NCBI GenBank assembly: GCA_018222865.1
Contig: JAAEZM010000007.1
Coordinates: 109,557 to 173,556, forward strand
Direction of reading: 5' to 3'
DNA: 64,000 nucleotides
Source: Alphaproteobacteria bacterium
Lineage (GTDB): Bacteria > Pseudomonadota > Alphaproteobacteria > Caulobacterales > Maricaulaceae
The position numbers were made by a program, and so were the translations under genes. The notes under the pieces are model-generated. The model saw nothing but the letters and a program-made list of their open reading frames with translations. It was not told the origin of the DNA and ran no database searches. Within the stretch, counting starts at the first letter, position 1; every line of letters begins with the position of its first letter. Of the stretch, positions 1-9,017 are shown one piece after another.

Positions 1-116
1 GTGCCATTCCGCGTATGCTTGTTAGAGATGGATTAACCTATCGCTATATGCCCCGCGTGCTGCGCTGAAGAAGTCGCGCGCCGCGGTGCCCCACTCTCCA
101 GGATGAGAGCGACCCG

Positions 117-2168
117 ATGAACGAGACGACACAAGAAAACGCAACGCGTCTGGCAGAACTGGAAATGCTACCGGATGCTGCTGATGCGCCACTGGCCGCT
201 GCACCGCAACCGGCAAGACCGGGTGAGACCGGGTCACGACCGGATGATCACGGACGAGCGCCCTCCCATCCCGGCGCCTGGCTGGTCTGGGTCGGCAATA
301 TCTTCGCTTTGTTGTGGGTCGGCGCTGTCGGGGCGTTTCTTTGGGGCTTCCTTGGCCTGCAATCGCTCGACAGTCTGACCCAATATGGTTTCGGACAACT
401 CACCGGCATGGCGGTCTTCGCCCTCGCCCCCGCCCTCCTGCTGATTACCGCAGGGCTGATGGGCCGGGAGATCGTCGCCAATGCCAGCAATACACGGCGG
501 GTTGAATATGCCCTGCGCCACCTCGCCGAGCCATCGCGCCGAGCGGAAGATGGTGTGCGCAGCCTCGCAGATGCGGTGTCCGGCGAAGTCGAACGCATTA
601 ATGCTGCGATGGACAGCGCCCTGGCCCGTCTGGCCGCGATGGAAGAAGTCATCAGCCACCATGCAGAAACGCTCGAACAATCCGCTGGCGATGCCCGGGA
701 GCGTACCGAGAGCCTCCTTGCAGGTCTGCGCAAGGAACGTCTGCGCTTGTCGGAAGTCTCAGAGTCCCTGGACGACAAGGCCGCGCTGATTGCCGCTGCG
801 ATCTCTGACCAGTCGAAAATGGTCGCCGCGGCTGCTGAGCTTGCCGCCAGCCAGGCCAAGGATACAGAAGAGAAGATTCTTGCCAGCGTCGATACGCTCA
901 ATGACGCCAGCACCAAGATCTCCGAACGCGGTCAGCTGGTATCTGCCAAGATCGGTGATCGCACTGATGAACTCCGCGATATGTCCAATGAGCTGAAATC
1001 CAGGTCGGAAGGCCTCGATGCCGCTTATCTGAAACATCGCGAGCGCCTGACCGAGGCCAGCGAATCCCTGCGTCAGGAACAGGAAAAAATCGCCGCAGCC
1101 CTCGACTTCCACCGGGCCGAGCTCGACGTCATGGCGAAAACCGCGCGTGACGGTGCCGAGGCCCTCAACTCCGCGACCACGGAAGGGGCCAGCGCCTTCA
1201 AGGATGCGGTCGAAAAAGCACTCGGCCGCGCACAGGATCTTGCCGGGCATATTCGTTCGGAAACCGATTACGCCGCCCGCGAACATGAAAGCGCCCTAGC
1301 TCGGCTGGTTGCGGCGGCTCAGGAAGCCAAGGAAATTTCCGACGCGGCAATCCATGCCGTCGAGGCCCAGGCTGATGTGATCGCCGAGAAGGTCGAGAAA
1401 ACCAATGAGGCCGCCTTTGATGCAGCCAAGCGCTCTGACGAGACGTTTGAGCTACGCCTGTCGGAAGCTGAAAAACTGACCGCCCGTGCGGCCCAGGCCG
1501 CAGATGATGCAGCTGAAACGGTCAAGCGCCGGCTCGAAGCGGTCTTGGCATCCGCTCGCGCTGAAACGCAGACGGTTGAACGTCAGCTGGAGCATATGAC
1601 CGAGCGGCTCTCGGAAATGCCGGTCATGGCCCGCGAACGCGCTCAGGAAGCTGCGGACACGCTGCGCCGCGGCCTCGAAGGCCTCAATGCCGCATCCCTG
1701 GCGGCCGCTGAGGAGGCTCAGGATATCGACGCGGCCTTCCAGTCCAGAATCCGTCAGAACTATGAATTGCTCAGCGATTTCATGTTGCGCATGGGATCGG
1801 TTGCAGGCGGGCGACGTGCACCGGATCTTGGCCTCAACGAAGTCCCGGCCCCGCTCTCACGCAAGCCGCGCAAGAATGAAGCCGCCTCTGAAAGCACACG
1901 CGAGCAGACGTTTGAAGCTGAAGACGCTGTCCCGGACACCGATGAGATGAATACCCCGCTGACCGGACAGCCAGCTCAGGACGAGGCATCTCCAGCCTCC
2001 AATACGGCATCGGACAAGGATGTGCGCGGCCGTGCTGACAATACGGTCGGTTTCCCGGAACGGCAGCCCCGCGCTGCCAATGAGCCAGGCTGGCGCTGGA
2101 AGGACTTGCTGTCCACCATGCCGAATGATGACGACCAAGCCAAGAAAGACGATCCGAAGCGCCGCTGA
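117..2168 (+). CDS. Membrane-anchored coiled-coil protein (TipN-like architecture)
   Basis: 683 residues. Residues 1-53 are soluble and Pro/Ala-rich. Two hydrophobic segments (about 54-77 and 97-116) form a membrane hairpin. Roughly 125-560 is a long Ala/Glu/Lys/Arg-rich heptad-like region expected to form a coiled coil, and 575-683 is charged low-complexity sequence. A Shine-Dalgarno-like AGGATGAGAG precedes the start. No catalytic motif is visible. The layout (two N-terminal membrane segments, then a very long coiled coil) is that of the Caulobacter pole-organising protein TipN, which is longer (from memory, about 890 residues). Similarity in layout is seen; homology is inference. A generic chemoreceptor- or RmuC-like coiled coil is an alternative. 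The gene stands alone and converges on the Mla operon. Confidence 0.8.
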   Translation: MNETTQENATRLAELEMLPDAADAPLAAAPQPARPGETGSRPDDHGRAPSHPGAWLVWVGNIFALLWVGAVGAFLWGFLGLQSLDSLTQYGFGQLTGMAVFALAPALLLITAGLMGREIVANASNTRRVEYALRHLAEPSRRAEDGVRSLADAVSGEVERINAAMDSALARLAAMEEVISHHAETLEQSAGDARERTESLLAGLRKERLRLSEVSESLDDKAALIAAAISDQSKMVAAAAELAASQAKDTEEKILASVDTLNDASTKISERGQLVSAKIGDRTDELRDMSNELKSRSEGLDAAYLKHRERLTEASESLRQEQEKIAAALDFHRAELDVMAKTARDGAEALNSATTEGASAFKDAVEKALGRAQDLAGHIRSETDYAAREHESALARLVAAAQEAKEISDAAIHAVEAQADVIAEKVEKTNEAAFDAAKRSDETFELRLSEAEKLTARAAQAADDAAETVKRRLEAVLASARAETQTVERQLEHMTERLSEMPVMARERAQEAADTLRRGLEGLNAASLAAAEEAQDIDAAFQSRIRQNYELLSDFMLRMGSVAGGRRAPDLGLNEVPAPLSRKPRKNEAASESTREQTFEAEDAVPDTDEMNTPLTGQPAQDEASPASNTASDKDVRGRADNTVGFPERQPRAANEPGWRWKDLLSTMPNDDDQAKKDDPKRR

Positions 2169-2195
2169 GCGCTTCGGAGTATTCTGCAGGAGACG

Positions 2196-2819
2196 CTAGC
2201 GGGCTGACGCGTCGCCGGTCCAGTTCGCCAGCTCGGTCGCGACTTGTGTCGAGGCCTCGTTGAAGGCCGTGACAATCGCGCCCGCACGGTTGGCGCCAGC
2301 GCGGACATTGGCAGAGAAGACCTGAGACGCCACCAGCTCCCGACCATCACTTTCGATCAGACGGGCAGCGATGCGGACACGCACAGTGGGCGCGACATCG
2401 CGTCCGCGATCATAATGGGCTTCAAACTCACGCAGATCGAGGCGCAGCTCGAACCGCGCGCGGATCGCATCGGCAGGATGCACAGGCTCAACGCCATCTT
2501 CACCGGCGTGGAATGTATCGATGATGAGGTTCTGGATGATCACCGGAGCCGGGGCAATCCAGCGCGCCGCCGACATATAGGCCAAGTGTCGATCAGCAAC
2601 CGCCACCGCGATCTCATCGCCAGACAGACCAGACGGCGCGACAGGGCGTTGGACCTGGACGATGACGGGCTCAAGGCCTGCCTCGCCCATACGCGGCTCA
2701 GGAGAAGACAGGCGATAAACCGCCGCTGGCTCGACCTCCGGCAATAAGGAGACACAGGCCGAAACGGATAAGGCACTCAGCGCGATCAGGCCGAGTTTGA
2801 CAGAACGCAGGCGGCTCAT
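2196..2819 (-). CDS. ABC transport auxiliary lipoprotein (PqiC/MlaD-partner type)
   Basis: 207 residues with a lipoprotein signal peptide: a positively charged N-terminus (SRLRSVK), a hydrophobic core, and a lipobox ending SVSAC with the lipidated cysteine at 22. The remainder looks like the ABC_trans_aux family, periplasmic or outer-membrane lipoproteins that partner MCE/Mla lipid transporters. The start ATG overlaps the stop of the upstream MCE gene (ATGA), so it is translationally coupled as the last gene of the four-gene lipid transport operon. It probably passes phospholipid between the MCE ring and the outer membrane; that role is inferred from context. Confidence 0.85.
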   Translation of the reverse strand: MSRLRSVKLGLIALSALSVSACVSLLPEVEPAAVYRLSSPEPRMGEAGLEPVIVQVQRPVAPSGLSGDEIAVAVADRHLAYMSAARWIAPAPVIIQNLIIDTFHAGEDGVEPVHPADAIRARFELRLDLREFEAHYDRGRDVAPTVRVRIAARLIESDGRELVASQVFSANVRAGANRAGAIVTAFNEASTQVATELANWTGDASAR

Positions 2820-3766
2820 TGCGGGACCTCCACGGTTTCACGCGGTGCGCCGGCAATAAAGGCGCTCGGATTGTTTTCGATTTGCGCAGCAACGCGCTCT
2901 AACGCCTCGGTTAGACGCTGAATATTCGATGCCGACTGGGTCAGGTCATTCAGACCTGTATCGGCGAATTCCTCGATCGAGGGACCGACGGCCAGCACCA
3001 GGCTATTGGTATCAACAGCCGCCTGATTCACAGCCATCGCAGCCAGCTGGGTCTCGTTCACCGCAGGGGTGAGATCATTGACCAGGAAGCTTTCCGTCGT
3101 CTGGCTAAAGCTTTGCAGGGCATCCGCTGCCGCGCCGATATCATTAGCCGCGCTCTCAATCTGGCGGACCGCGGAGCGCGCTTCAGCGACCAGCGTGTCT
3201 TCCTCGCGCACCCGCTCGGTAATGGCGCGGATATTCTCCAGCGTCTGGGAAACCTCTTCGAGATTCTCCTCGCTCATCAGTTCGGACAGCCGGATCAGTG
3301 CGATCTGCGCCGCATCGAGTACGTCCTCTGACCCTTCAACCAATCCCTCAAGCTGGGCCCGTCTTGCGAAGATCCGAGGGGGTGGGCGATTAGCCGGGCT
3401 GCGCAAGCGCTGTGCGTCCGGTGAACCACCGGAAAGCTGCACATAGGACAAGCCGGTCAGGCCCTGTGGTTCAAGCTGGGCAAAACTGTCTACGCGCACC
3501 GGCGTCTGCGCCAGAACCCGGATGCGAGCGATCACGCGGCTTTGCTCATCCAGGCCCAGCTCGGTAACCTCACCCACCTGGATGCCGTTGAAGCGAACCT
3601 CGCCGCTTTCGCGCAGACCGCGGACCGGACCGTCGAAGACAATGTCGTAGAAGGCGTATTCCTCGTCGAAAGAGACTTTCGCCATCCATAGCGAGAAAAA
3701 CACACCGGCGATGATAAGGCTGACCGAGAATAATCCGACCAGCACGTGATGCGCTTTGGTTTCCAT
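2816..3766 (-). CDS. mlaD: MlaD/MCE-family lipid-binding protein
   Basis: 316 residues. One N-terminal membrane anchor (about 7-29), then an MCE domain (about 40-120) with the family pattern G-x-V-R-x-x-G-x-x-V-x-F-x-G-I-x-V-G, followed by a long helical region (about 150-300) such as the central channel-lining helices of longer MCE proteins. MCE proteins form hexameric rings that carry phospholipids across the periplasm. AAGGAGAG lies before the ATG, inside the end of the ATPase gene, with only three bases between the genes. It is third in the operon after MlaE and MlaF. The length beyond short E. coli MlaD (about 183 residues) fits the alphaproteobacterial type. Confidence 0.9.
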   Translation of the reverse strand: METKAHHVLVGLFSVSLIIAGVFFSLWMAKVSFDEEYAFYDIVFDGPVRGLRESGEVRFNGIQVGEVTELGLDEQSRVIARIRVLAQTPVRVDSFAQLEPQGLTGLSYVQLSGGSPDAQRLRSPANRPPPRIFARRAQLEGLVEGSEDVLDAAQIALIRLSELMSEENLEEVSQTLENIRAITERVREEDTLVAEARSAVRQIESAANDIGAAADALQSFSQTTESFLVNDLTPAVNETQLAAMAVNQAAVDTNSLVLAVGPSIEEFADTGLNDLTQSASNIQRLTEALERVAAQIENNPSAFIAGAPRETVEVPQ

Positions 3767-3769
3767 CGT

Positions 3770-4546
3770 CTAGCTCTCCTTGCCCGACAAAGCGGCGCGT
3801 CCGCGCGGCCCGTGGAAGTATTCCTGGATCCAGGGATGCGGGTTACGCATCAAAGCCTCGATCGGCGCGACCGCCTCAACCCGCTTGTCGGCGAGCACAG
3901 CAACACGGTCGCAAATGGCGTGCAGGCTGTCGAGATCGTGCGTGACCATCAGCACGGTCAGGCCAAGAGCCTGCGACAATTCTGCAATCAAACTATCGAA
4001 TTTTGCCGCCCCGATCGGGTCAAGACCCGCGGTCGGCTCATCGAGGAAAAGAATTTCCGGATCCAGCGCCAGGGCGCGCGCCAGCGCCGCGCGTTTGCGC
4101 ATGCCGCCGGAAAGCTCGGACGGGAATTTATCCCCCGCTTCTGGCGGCAATCCCGCCAGACCGATCTTCATGCCGGCGATCTCTTCCATCAGCTGGTCGG
4201 ACATGTCGACATGCTCGCGAAGCGGCGCCATGACATTCTCCGCCACGGTCAATGAGGTGAACAGCGCCCCGTTCTGGAAAAGCACCCCCCAGCGCGAATT
4301 CACATAGCGGCGCTCTTCGCTCGACATATCGGAGAAATGCCGACCATTGAGCGTGATCTCTCCGGCATCGGGCTCTTTCAGGCCCAAAATCGTGTTCATC
4401 AGCACGGTTTTGCCCGTACCCGATCCACCGACCAGGCCCAGGATTTCGCCGCGGCGAATATCCAGATCCAGATCCTCATGGATCACATGCGTGCCAAACG
4501 CCGTCTTGAGACCGCGCACACGGATGAGAACGTCTTCATCCCTCAT
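3770..4546 (-). CDS. mlaF: Mla-type ABC transporter ATP-binding protein
   Basis: 258 residues from the ATG at 4546, whose bases overlap the TGA of the upstream permease (ATGA). The open frame extends further upstream, but only the overlap start gives the usual MlaF length. Walker A GGSGTGKT is at about 40-47, an ABC signature LSGGM lies mid-protein, and Walker B ends FLDEPTAGLDP. A D-loop and switch histidine (VTHD) follow. It powers the lipid transporter formed with the STAS-MlaE permease and MCE protein. The C-terminal tail of about 20 residues beyond the nucleotide-binding domain is typical of MlaF, where it contributes to dimer contacts. Confidence 0.93.
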   Translation of the reverse strand: MRDEDVLIRVRGLKTAFGTHVIHEDLDLDIRRGEILGLVGGSGTGKTVLMNTILGLKEPDAGEITLNGRHFSDMSSEERRYVNSRWGVLFQNGALFTSLTVAENVMAPLREHVDMSDQLMEEIAGMKIGLAGLPPEAGDKFPSELSGGMRKRAALARALALDPEILFLDEPTAGLDPIGAAKFDSLIAELSQALGLTVLMVTHDLDSLHAICDRVAVLADKRVEAVAPIEALMRNPHPWIQEYFHGPRGRAALSGKES

Positions 4547-5697
4547 ATGCCCAGCTCCAGATACATCATGGCGAAGAGCGCCTCGAGGACGATGACGGCG
4601 AAAATCGCCTGCACCACAGATGTCGTCACCCGTCGACCGAGCGATTCCACATCGCCGGTAACCTGCATCCCCTGACGGCAGCCAATAATCGCAACGACCA
4701 GGCCGAAGACCGGAGCTTTGGACATGCCGACAAGGAAGTGGTCCCAAGGCAATTCCTGATGGAAACGTGCGATGAAGAGCGTCGGGGAAATCCCCTGCGC
4801 GCTCCAGGCCACCAGCATGCCACCGAAAATACCGGAAATCATCGCGCCGAATGTGAGAAGCGGCGCCATCAGCGTACACGCAATAACACGGGGCAGAACC
4901 AGAACCTCGAAGGGATCGAGGCCGAGCGTGCGCATGGCATCGACCTCCTGCTGCATCTTCATCGCGCCGATTTGGGCGGTGAAGGCACTATCCGATCGGC
5001 CCGCCAGCATAATGGCGGTGATCAGAACCCCGAATTCACGCAGGACCGCAATCCCTACCAGCTCGACTGTGAATACGGAGAAGCCGAGTGTCTGGAGCAA
5101 GTTCGCGCCCATATAGGCCACAACTGCACCGATAAAGAAGGAGAGCGTCGCCACGATGGGCATGGCGTTTACGCCCACTTCTTCCATCGCATAGACGGTT
5201 GGCACCAAGCGCAAACGGCTTGGCCGGACCAGGGTTCGCAGCCCCACCTGGATCGTCTTGCCGAGGAAGCCGAACGTGTCGAGCACCTCGCCCATGATGA
5301 CTTCCATGCCCTGACCGATCTTGGCCAGCATGGCGAGCGGCCCCGCTGGTCCCGTATCTGCCAGGTCGCAAACCGTTGTTCGCGCCCGCACCTCAGCGAT
5401 CAAACGCTGGGCAACGGGATGCTCACCGATGAAATGGAAATCGCCATCTGGCGTCGGACAGGCTCGGGTCAGGCGTCCAAGAATGTAAGCACCAGACGTA
5501 TCGACACGCCCAAGCCGGGTGAAATCGATCGTGATGTCACAGGCATTCACCCGCGCCTCAATATCACGCAAAGTTCTATCGATCTGACCGATCGTTTCGA
5601 TCGTCCAGTCACCAAATGCCGAAACAATGGTCCTGCCGTGTTCCTCACGCAGGTCCACCCCGGCCGGATCTAGCTCAGGTGTGTGTTGACCCCTCAT
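4543..5697 (-). CDS. mlaE: MlaE-type permease with fused N-terminal STAS (MlaB-like) domain
   Basis: 384 residues. Residues about 10-110 form a STAS domain (VDTSGAYIL around the usual phosphorylatable-serine loop), equivalent to separate MlaB in enterics. Residues about 135-384 are the MlaE permease with five or six membrane segments and the conserved VLREFGVLITAIMLAGRSDS and LPRVIACTLMAPLLT stretches. It is the inner-membrane channel of the phospholipid transporter. First of the four coupled genes (MlaE-MlaF-MCE-lipoprotein), it starts ten bases after the stop of an MFS gene and may be cotranscribed with it. The STAS-MlaE fusion is known in Alphaproteobacteria. Confidence 0.92.
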   Translation of the reverse strand: MRGQHTPELDPAGVDLREEHGRTIVSAFGDWTIETIGQIDRTLRDIEARVNACDITIDFTRLGRVDTSGAYILGRLTRACPTPDGDFHFIGEHPVAQRLIAEVRARTTVCDLADTGPAGPLAMLAKIGQGMEVIMGEVLDTFGFLGKTIQVGLRTLVRPSRLRLVPTVYAMEEVGVNAMPIVATLSFFIGAVVAYMGANLLQTLGFSVFTVELVGIAVLREFGVLITAIMLAGRSDSAFTAQIGAMKMQQEVDAMRTLGLDPFEVLVLPRVIACTLMAPLLTFGAMISGIFGGMLVAWSAQGISPTLFIARFHQELPWDHFLVGMSKAPVFGLVVAIIGCRQGMQVTGDVESLGRRVTTSVVQAIFAVIVLEALFAMMYLELGI

Positions 5698-5707
5698 GGG
5701 CCTGACC

Positions 5708-6877
5708 CTAGTCGATTTTTTCGCGCTGCGGGAGTGCGGAAACGCGGTGAAGTGCGATTGCTGCGATCAGACCGATAATCGAGGGAAAAAGCATCAACGC
5801 AAAGCCGCCAACGCCTACCCAGGCATAGAAATATCCCGACACCGCCGCCGCCAGCGCCATCACCAATCCACCCGATAATGCCGAGTTTACCGCCTGGGCG
5901 GTCGCAGTGTGGCTCTCGGGAATACTGTCGATCGCGAATCGCAAGAAGCCGAGATAGGTGGCCGCAAAGGTCAGAGCGTGGAGCAATTGAAGGCCGAAGA
6001 GGACAGGCAGTGGAGGCCCCAGCGCCGTGAAGCCCCAGCGGATGATCGAGCCCGCAGCCCCCAGACCGAGAAGTTGGGCGGGCGTCAGGCGCGCCAAAAT
6101 GCCCTTTCCCGACCACCAGAGGAAGACGATCTCAATGACCACGCCTGTCGCCCAGAGCGCCCCGATGATCAATTGCGAATGCCCCATTTCCGCCCAGGCG
6201 ATCGCAGAAAAGAAATAATAGAAGCCATGAGCGCCCTGGACGCAAGCGGAGGCAAGCAGCGCCAATCCGAACGGTCCGCGCACCATGCGGCCAAACTGGA
6301 CCCAATCGATCCGGCGATCAGGGACTTCCCCCTCCGACTTGCCATTGGGCAAAGCAAACGCCGTGAGGACAATCAGCGCGGCACCGGTCGAGACAAAGAC
6401 CATCACGCTTTCCGATCCGGTTAGATCGAGCAAAGCGCCAGCGGCAAAATTGGCGAGAACAAAGGCGGCGGAGCCGAACGCTCTGACCGGGCCGAACGGA
6501 ATGGCTCCGGCGCGGGATTCGCGCATGGCAAATGCATCAGCCAACGGGATCTGGCCGAAGAAACCGGCTGAGGCGAGAAGGGCGAGCGCGAGGAGCGGCC
6601 AGGGCGAGGAAACCGGCAGGTGCATGATGAAGGCGACCAGGGATACCAGCGCCAGGGCAGCGATCGGACGTCGTTGGAATTTCGCCCGGTCAGACAGGCG
6701 CGCACCGAGCGGGGACACCAGCAAGCGACCAGCATAACCGGCCGCGCCGATCCAGCCGATCCACTCAGCAGAAATACCCCGTCCTTCCAGCCAGACAGGG
6801 AAATAGGGCAGGAATACCCCAAGGGTCAGGTAGAAGGCGCCGAAGTAGGCTGCGAAACGTATAACTTGAGAATTCAT
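5708..6877 (-). CDS. MFS transporter of the 3-phenylpropionate/HsrA-like (MFS_1_like) type
   Basis: 389 residues from the ATG at 6877, chosen because the first membrane helix (VIRFAAYFGAFYLTLGV) then begins a few residues in; an upstream in-frame ATG would add 25 basic residues. About 12 membrane segments are visible, with a loop between helices 2 and 3 reading GARLSDR. The opening pattern (YFPVWLEGRGISAEWIG) is that of transporters related to E. coli HcaT and LacY. The substrate cannot be read from sequence. It lies immediately upstream of the Mla-type operon on the same strand and divergent from the glycosyltransferase cluster. Confidence 0.85.
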   Translation of the reverse strand: MNSQVIRFAAYFGAFYLTLGVFLPYFPVWLEGRGISAEWIGWIGAAGYAGRLLVSPLGARLSDRAKFQRRPIAALALVSLVAFIMHLPVSSPWPLLALALLASAGFFGQIPLADAFAMRESRAGAIPFGPVRAFGSAAFVLANFAAGALLDLTGSESVMVFVSTGAALIVLTAFALPNGKSEGEVPDRRIDWVQFGRMVRGPFGLALLASACVQGAHGFYYFFSAIAWAEMGHSQLIIGALWATGVVIEIVFLWWSGKGILARLTPAQLLGLGAAGSIIRWGFTALGPPLPVLFGLQLLHALTFAATYLGFLRFAIDSIPESHTATAQAVNSALSGGLVMALAAAVSGYFYAWVGVGGFALMLFPSIIGLIAAIALHRVSALPQREKID

Positions 6878-6999
6878 GTGCACGCGGTCCCAGAACGCTG
6901 CCCATAACCTTTTGCGACGGATATGCATAGGTGTCTTTCGCTTGGCGAACATCGTTCACTTCGCTAGTTTCCCGCCAAGTCCTTTCAGAGACACGCCGG

Positions 7000-8298
7000 A
7001 TGACACTCAACACGACTGCAAATGCTTTAGCGGCCACGCCCGCCGCCACCGCCCCGATTCGCCCGCTGCGCGTTCTCGTCGCGGGATATCGCTCGCATCC
7101 CTATGTGGGCGGACAGGGTGTTTATATCCGTGAACTGACCACCGCCTTGAAGGCGCTCGGCCATGATGTGTCTGTTGCTTCCGGGCCGCCCTTCCCTCAG
7201 CTTGATCCAGGCATTCGGCTGATTGAGCTGCCGTCTCTCGATCTCTTCGCCGAGTCGAACGCCTTTCTCGCACTCCGCCCGCAGCATCTGATGAACTGGG
7301 CCGATCTGTCGGAGTGGATGGCGCACAATAGCGGTGCCTTCGGAGAGCTGAACGCCTTTGCCCTGCGCCTGGAGCGCTATCTGCTCGACCATGGCGATGA
7401 CTTTGACGTCATCCATGACAATCAGACGCTGATGCCGCCTTTTGCGCGAATCAATAAGCAAATCCCGGTGGTCGCGACCATCCACCACCCGATTGCTGTC
7501 GATCGGGAATTCGCGATCGCCGCCGGCCAGCGCTGGTGGGAAAAACTGCTCTCGCATCGGTGGTATAATTTCGTCGATGTTCAGGCCCGCATGACCCGGA
7601 AAATGCCGCGCTTGCTGGCCGTGTCTGAATCCGCCCGCCACAGCCATGTTGAGCATTACCGCGTCGATGCGGACAAGATCCGCGTCGCGTTTAACGGTAT
7701 CGACCACGCCGTCTTCCATCCGGATGCCGAGACGACCCGGGAGCCGGGCCTGATCGTCACCACGGCAAGCGCCGATGCCCCGATCAAGGGTCTCGACCTT
7801 TTGATCAAGGCGCTCGCGGAGATCGTGCCTGATCGGCCCAATCTTCGCCTTCACATTATCGGTCAATTGCGCGATGGCCCATCCAAACGGGCCTTGGAAG
7901 CGCTGGGCCTGCGCGATCGCGTGACCACCAGTTCCGGCTTGTCGCGCGCAGAGATCGCTCAGCTTTATCGCCGCGCCAATGTGGTTGCCTGTCCGGCGCG
8001 CTTTGAAGGCTTCGGCTTTCCAGCCGCTGAGGCCATGGCTTGCGGCGCGGCGGTCTGTACCAGCGACGGGGGGGCCTTACCGGAAGTGGTCGGCGATTGC
8101 GGGCTTGTTTCACCGGTCGAAGACACCCGCGCCCTGGCTGCAAATATCGCAAGCCTGATCGATGACCCGGAGAAGGCGGAAGCCTTGGGCGCCACCGCCC
8201 ATCAGCGCGCCCTCGCCGCTTTCAATTGGGAAGACCACGCCCTGGCCGCATCACAGCTCTACATGGATGCCCTGGCAGAGCGGGGAACAGTCTCATGA
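7000..8298 (+). CDS. GT4-family glycosyltransferase
   Basis: 432 residues from the ATG at 7000, which sits just before the first beta strand (LRVLVAGY). A GT-B fold retaining glycosyltransferase: N-terminal acceptor domain with the glycine-rich GGQGVYIRELTTAL, and a C-terminal nucleotide-sugar domain with EGFGFPAAEAMACG, the E-x7-E motif (about E336 and E344). No membrane segment, so probably cytoplasmic or peripheral. It transfers an unknown sugar to an unknown acceptor. Its stop overlaps the next gene's start (ATGATG), coupling it to a methyltransferase and then a toroid protein. I read these three as one operon that modifies a single product; that is inference. Confidence 0.9.
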   Translation: MTLNTTANALAATPAATAPIRPLRVLVAGYRSHPYVGGQGVYIRELTTALKALGHDVSVASGPPFPQLDPGIRLIELPSLDLFAESNAFLALRPQHLMNWADLSEWMAHNSGAFGELNAFALRLERYLLDHGDDFDVIHDNQTLMPPFARINKQIPVVATIHHPIAVDREFAIAAGQRWWEKLLSHRWYNFVDVQARMTRKMPRLLAVSESARHSHVEHYRVDADKIRVAFNGIDHAVFHPDAETTREPGLIVTTASADAPIKGLDLLIKALAEIVPDRPNLRLHIIGQLRDGPSKRALEALGLRDRVTTSSGLSRAEIAQLYRRANVVACPARFEGFGFPAAEAMACGAAVCTSDGGALPEVVGDCGLVSPVEDTRALAANIASLIDDPEKAEALGATAHQRALAAFNWEDHALAASQLYMDALAERGTVS

Positions 8299-9017
8299 TG
8301 GTCACCATCCGTATGGAGGACCTGGCCCTGGAAGAGGGAATGCGGGTCCTTGATCTGGGCTGCGGCCAAGGCCGTCACCTGCACGCTCTTTATTGGGATG
8401 AAACGCCGGTCGAGGTCGTCGGGCTGGATTTGTCGCTGGAGGATGTGAAGGTCGCCTGGGATGGCTTCTTTGAACTCCCCCCGCCCGATCCGTATTCGGA
8501 GCGGCGATCCGCCGTTGTCACGGCTGGCGATGCCCAGCGCCTCCCCTTCCCCGATAATAGTTTTGATCGCATCATCTGTTCTGAAGTCCTCGAGCATGTG
8601 CCTGATCCAGATCAGGTTCTTTCAGAGATTTCTCGCATCCTGAAACCCGGCGGATTATTCGCCGCTTCAGTGCCGCGTTACTGGCCCGAGGCGATATGCT
8701 GGCGCCTGTCCGAGGGCTATCAGAACACGCCGGGCGGACATGTGCGAATCTTCCGCTCCGAAGGCCTGAAATCCGCCGTGGAGGCTCAAGGCTTCAAACG
8801 CTTTGGCCGACATTGGGCGCATGCGCTTCACAGCCCCTATTGGTGGCTGCAATGCGCGCTCTGGGACAAGCGCGAAAGCAGCGGCCTGGTCCGGACCTAT
8901 CGCAAGTTCCTGGAATGGGATCTGCTCCAGCGCCCCTGGCTCACGCGCACGCTTGAAGCGCTTCTAAACCCGCTGATGGGCAAGTCTGTGGTCATGTATT
9001 TCAGGAAAGCCTCATGA
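8295..9017 (+). CDS. Class I SAM-dependent methyltransferase
   Basis: 240 residues starting at the ATG that overlaps the glycosyltransferase stop. Motif I, VLDLGCGQGRHL, is at 18-29; an acidic ribose-binding turn (VVGLDLS) and post-motif regions follow, including SEVLEHVPDPDQVLSEISRI and LKPGGLFAASVPRYWPE, the Methyltransf_11/UbiE-like layout. A basic, Trp-rich C-terminal extension (residues 170-240, with PYWWLQCALW) may bind lipid or a membrane surface; that is inference. The substrate is unknown. The stop overlaps the downstream toroid gene by ATGA, so glycosyltransferase, methyltransferase and toroid protein are translationally coupled. Confidence 0.9.
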   Translation: MMVTIRMEDLALEEGMRVLDLGCGQGRHLHALYWDETPVEVVGLDLSLEDVKVAWDGFFELPPPDPYSERRSAVVTAGDAQRLPFPDNSFDRIICSEVLEHVPDPDQVLSEISRILKPGGLFAASVPRYWPEAICWRLSEGYQNTPGGHVRIFRSEGLKSAVEAQGFKRFGRHWAHALHSPYWWLQCALWDKRESSGLVRTYRKFLEWDLLQRPWLTRTLEALLNPLMGKSVVMYFRKAS

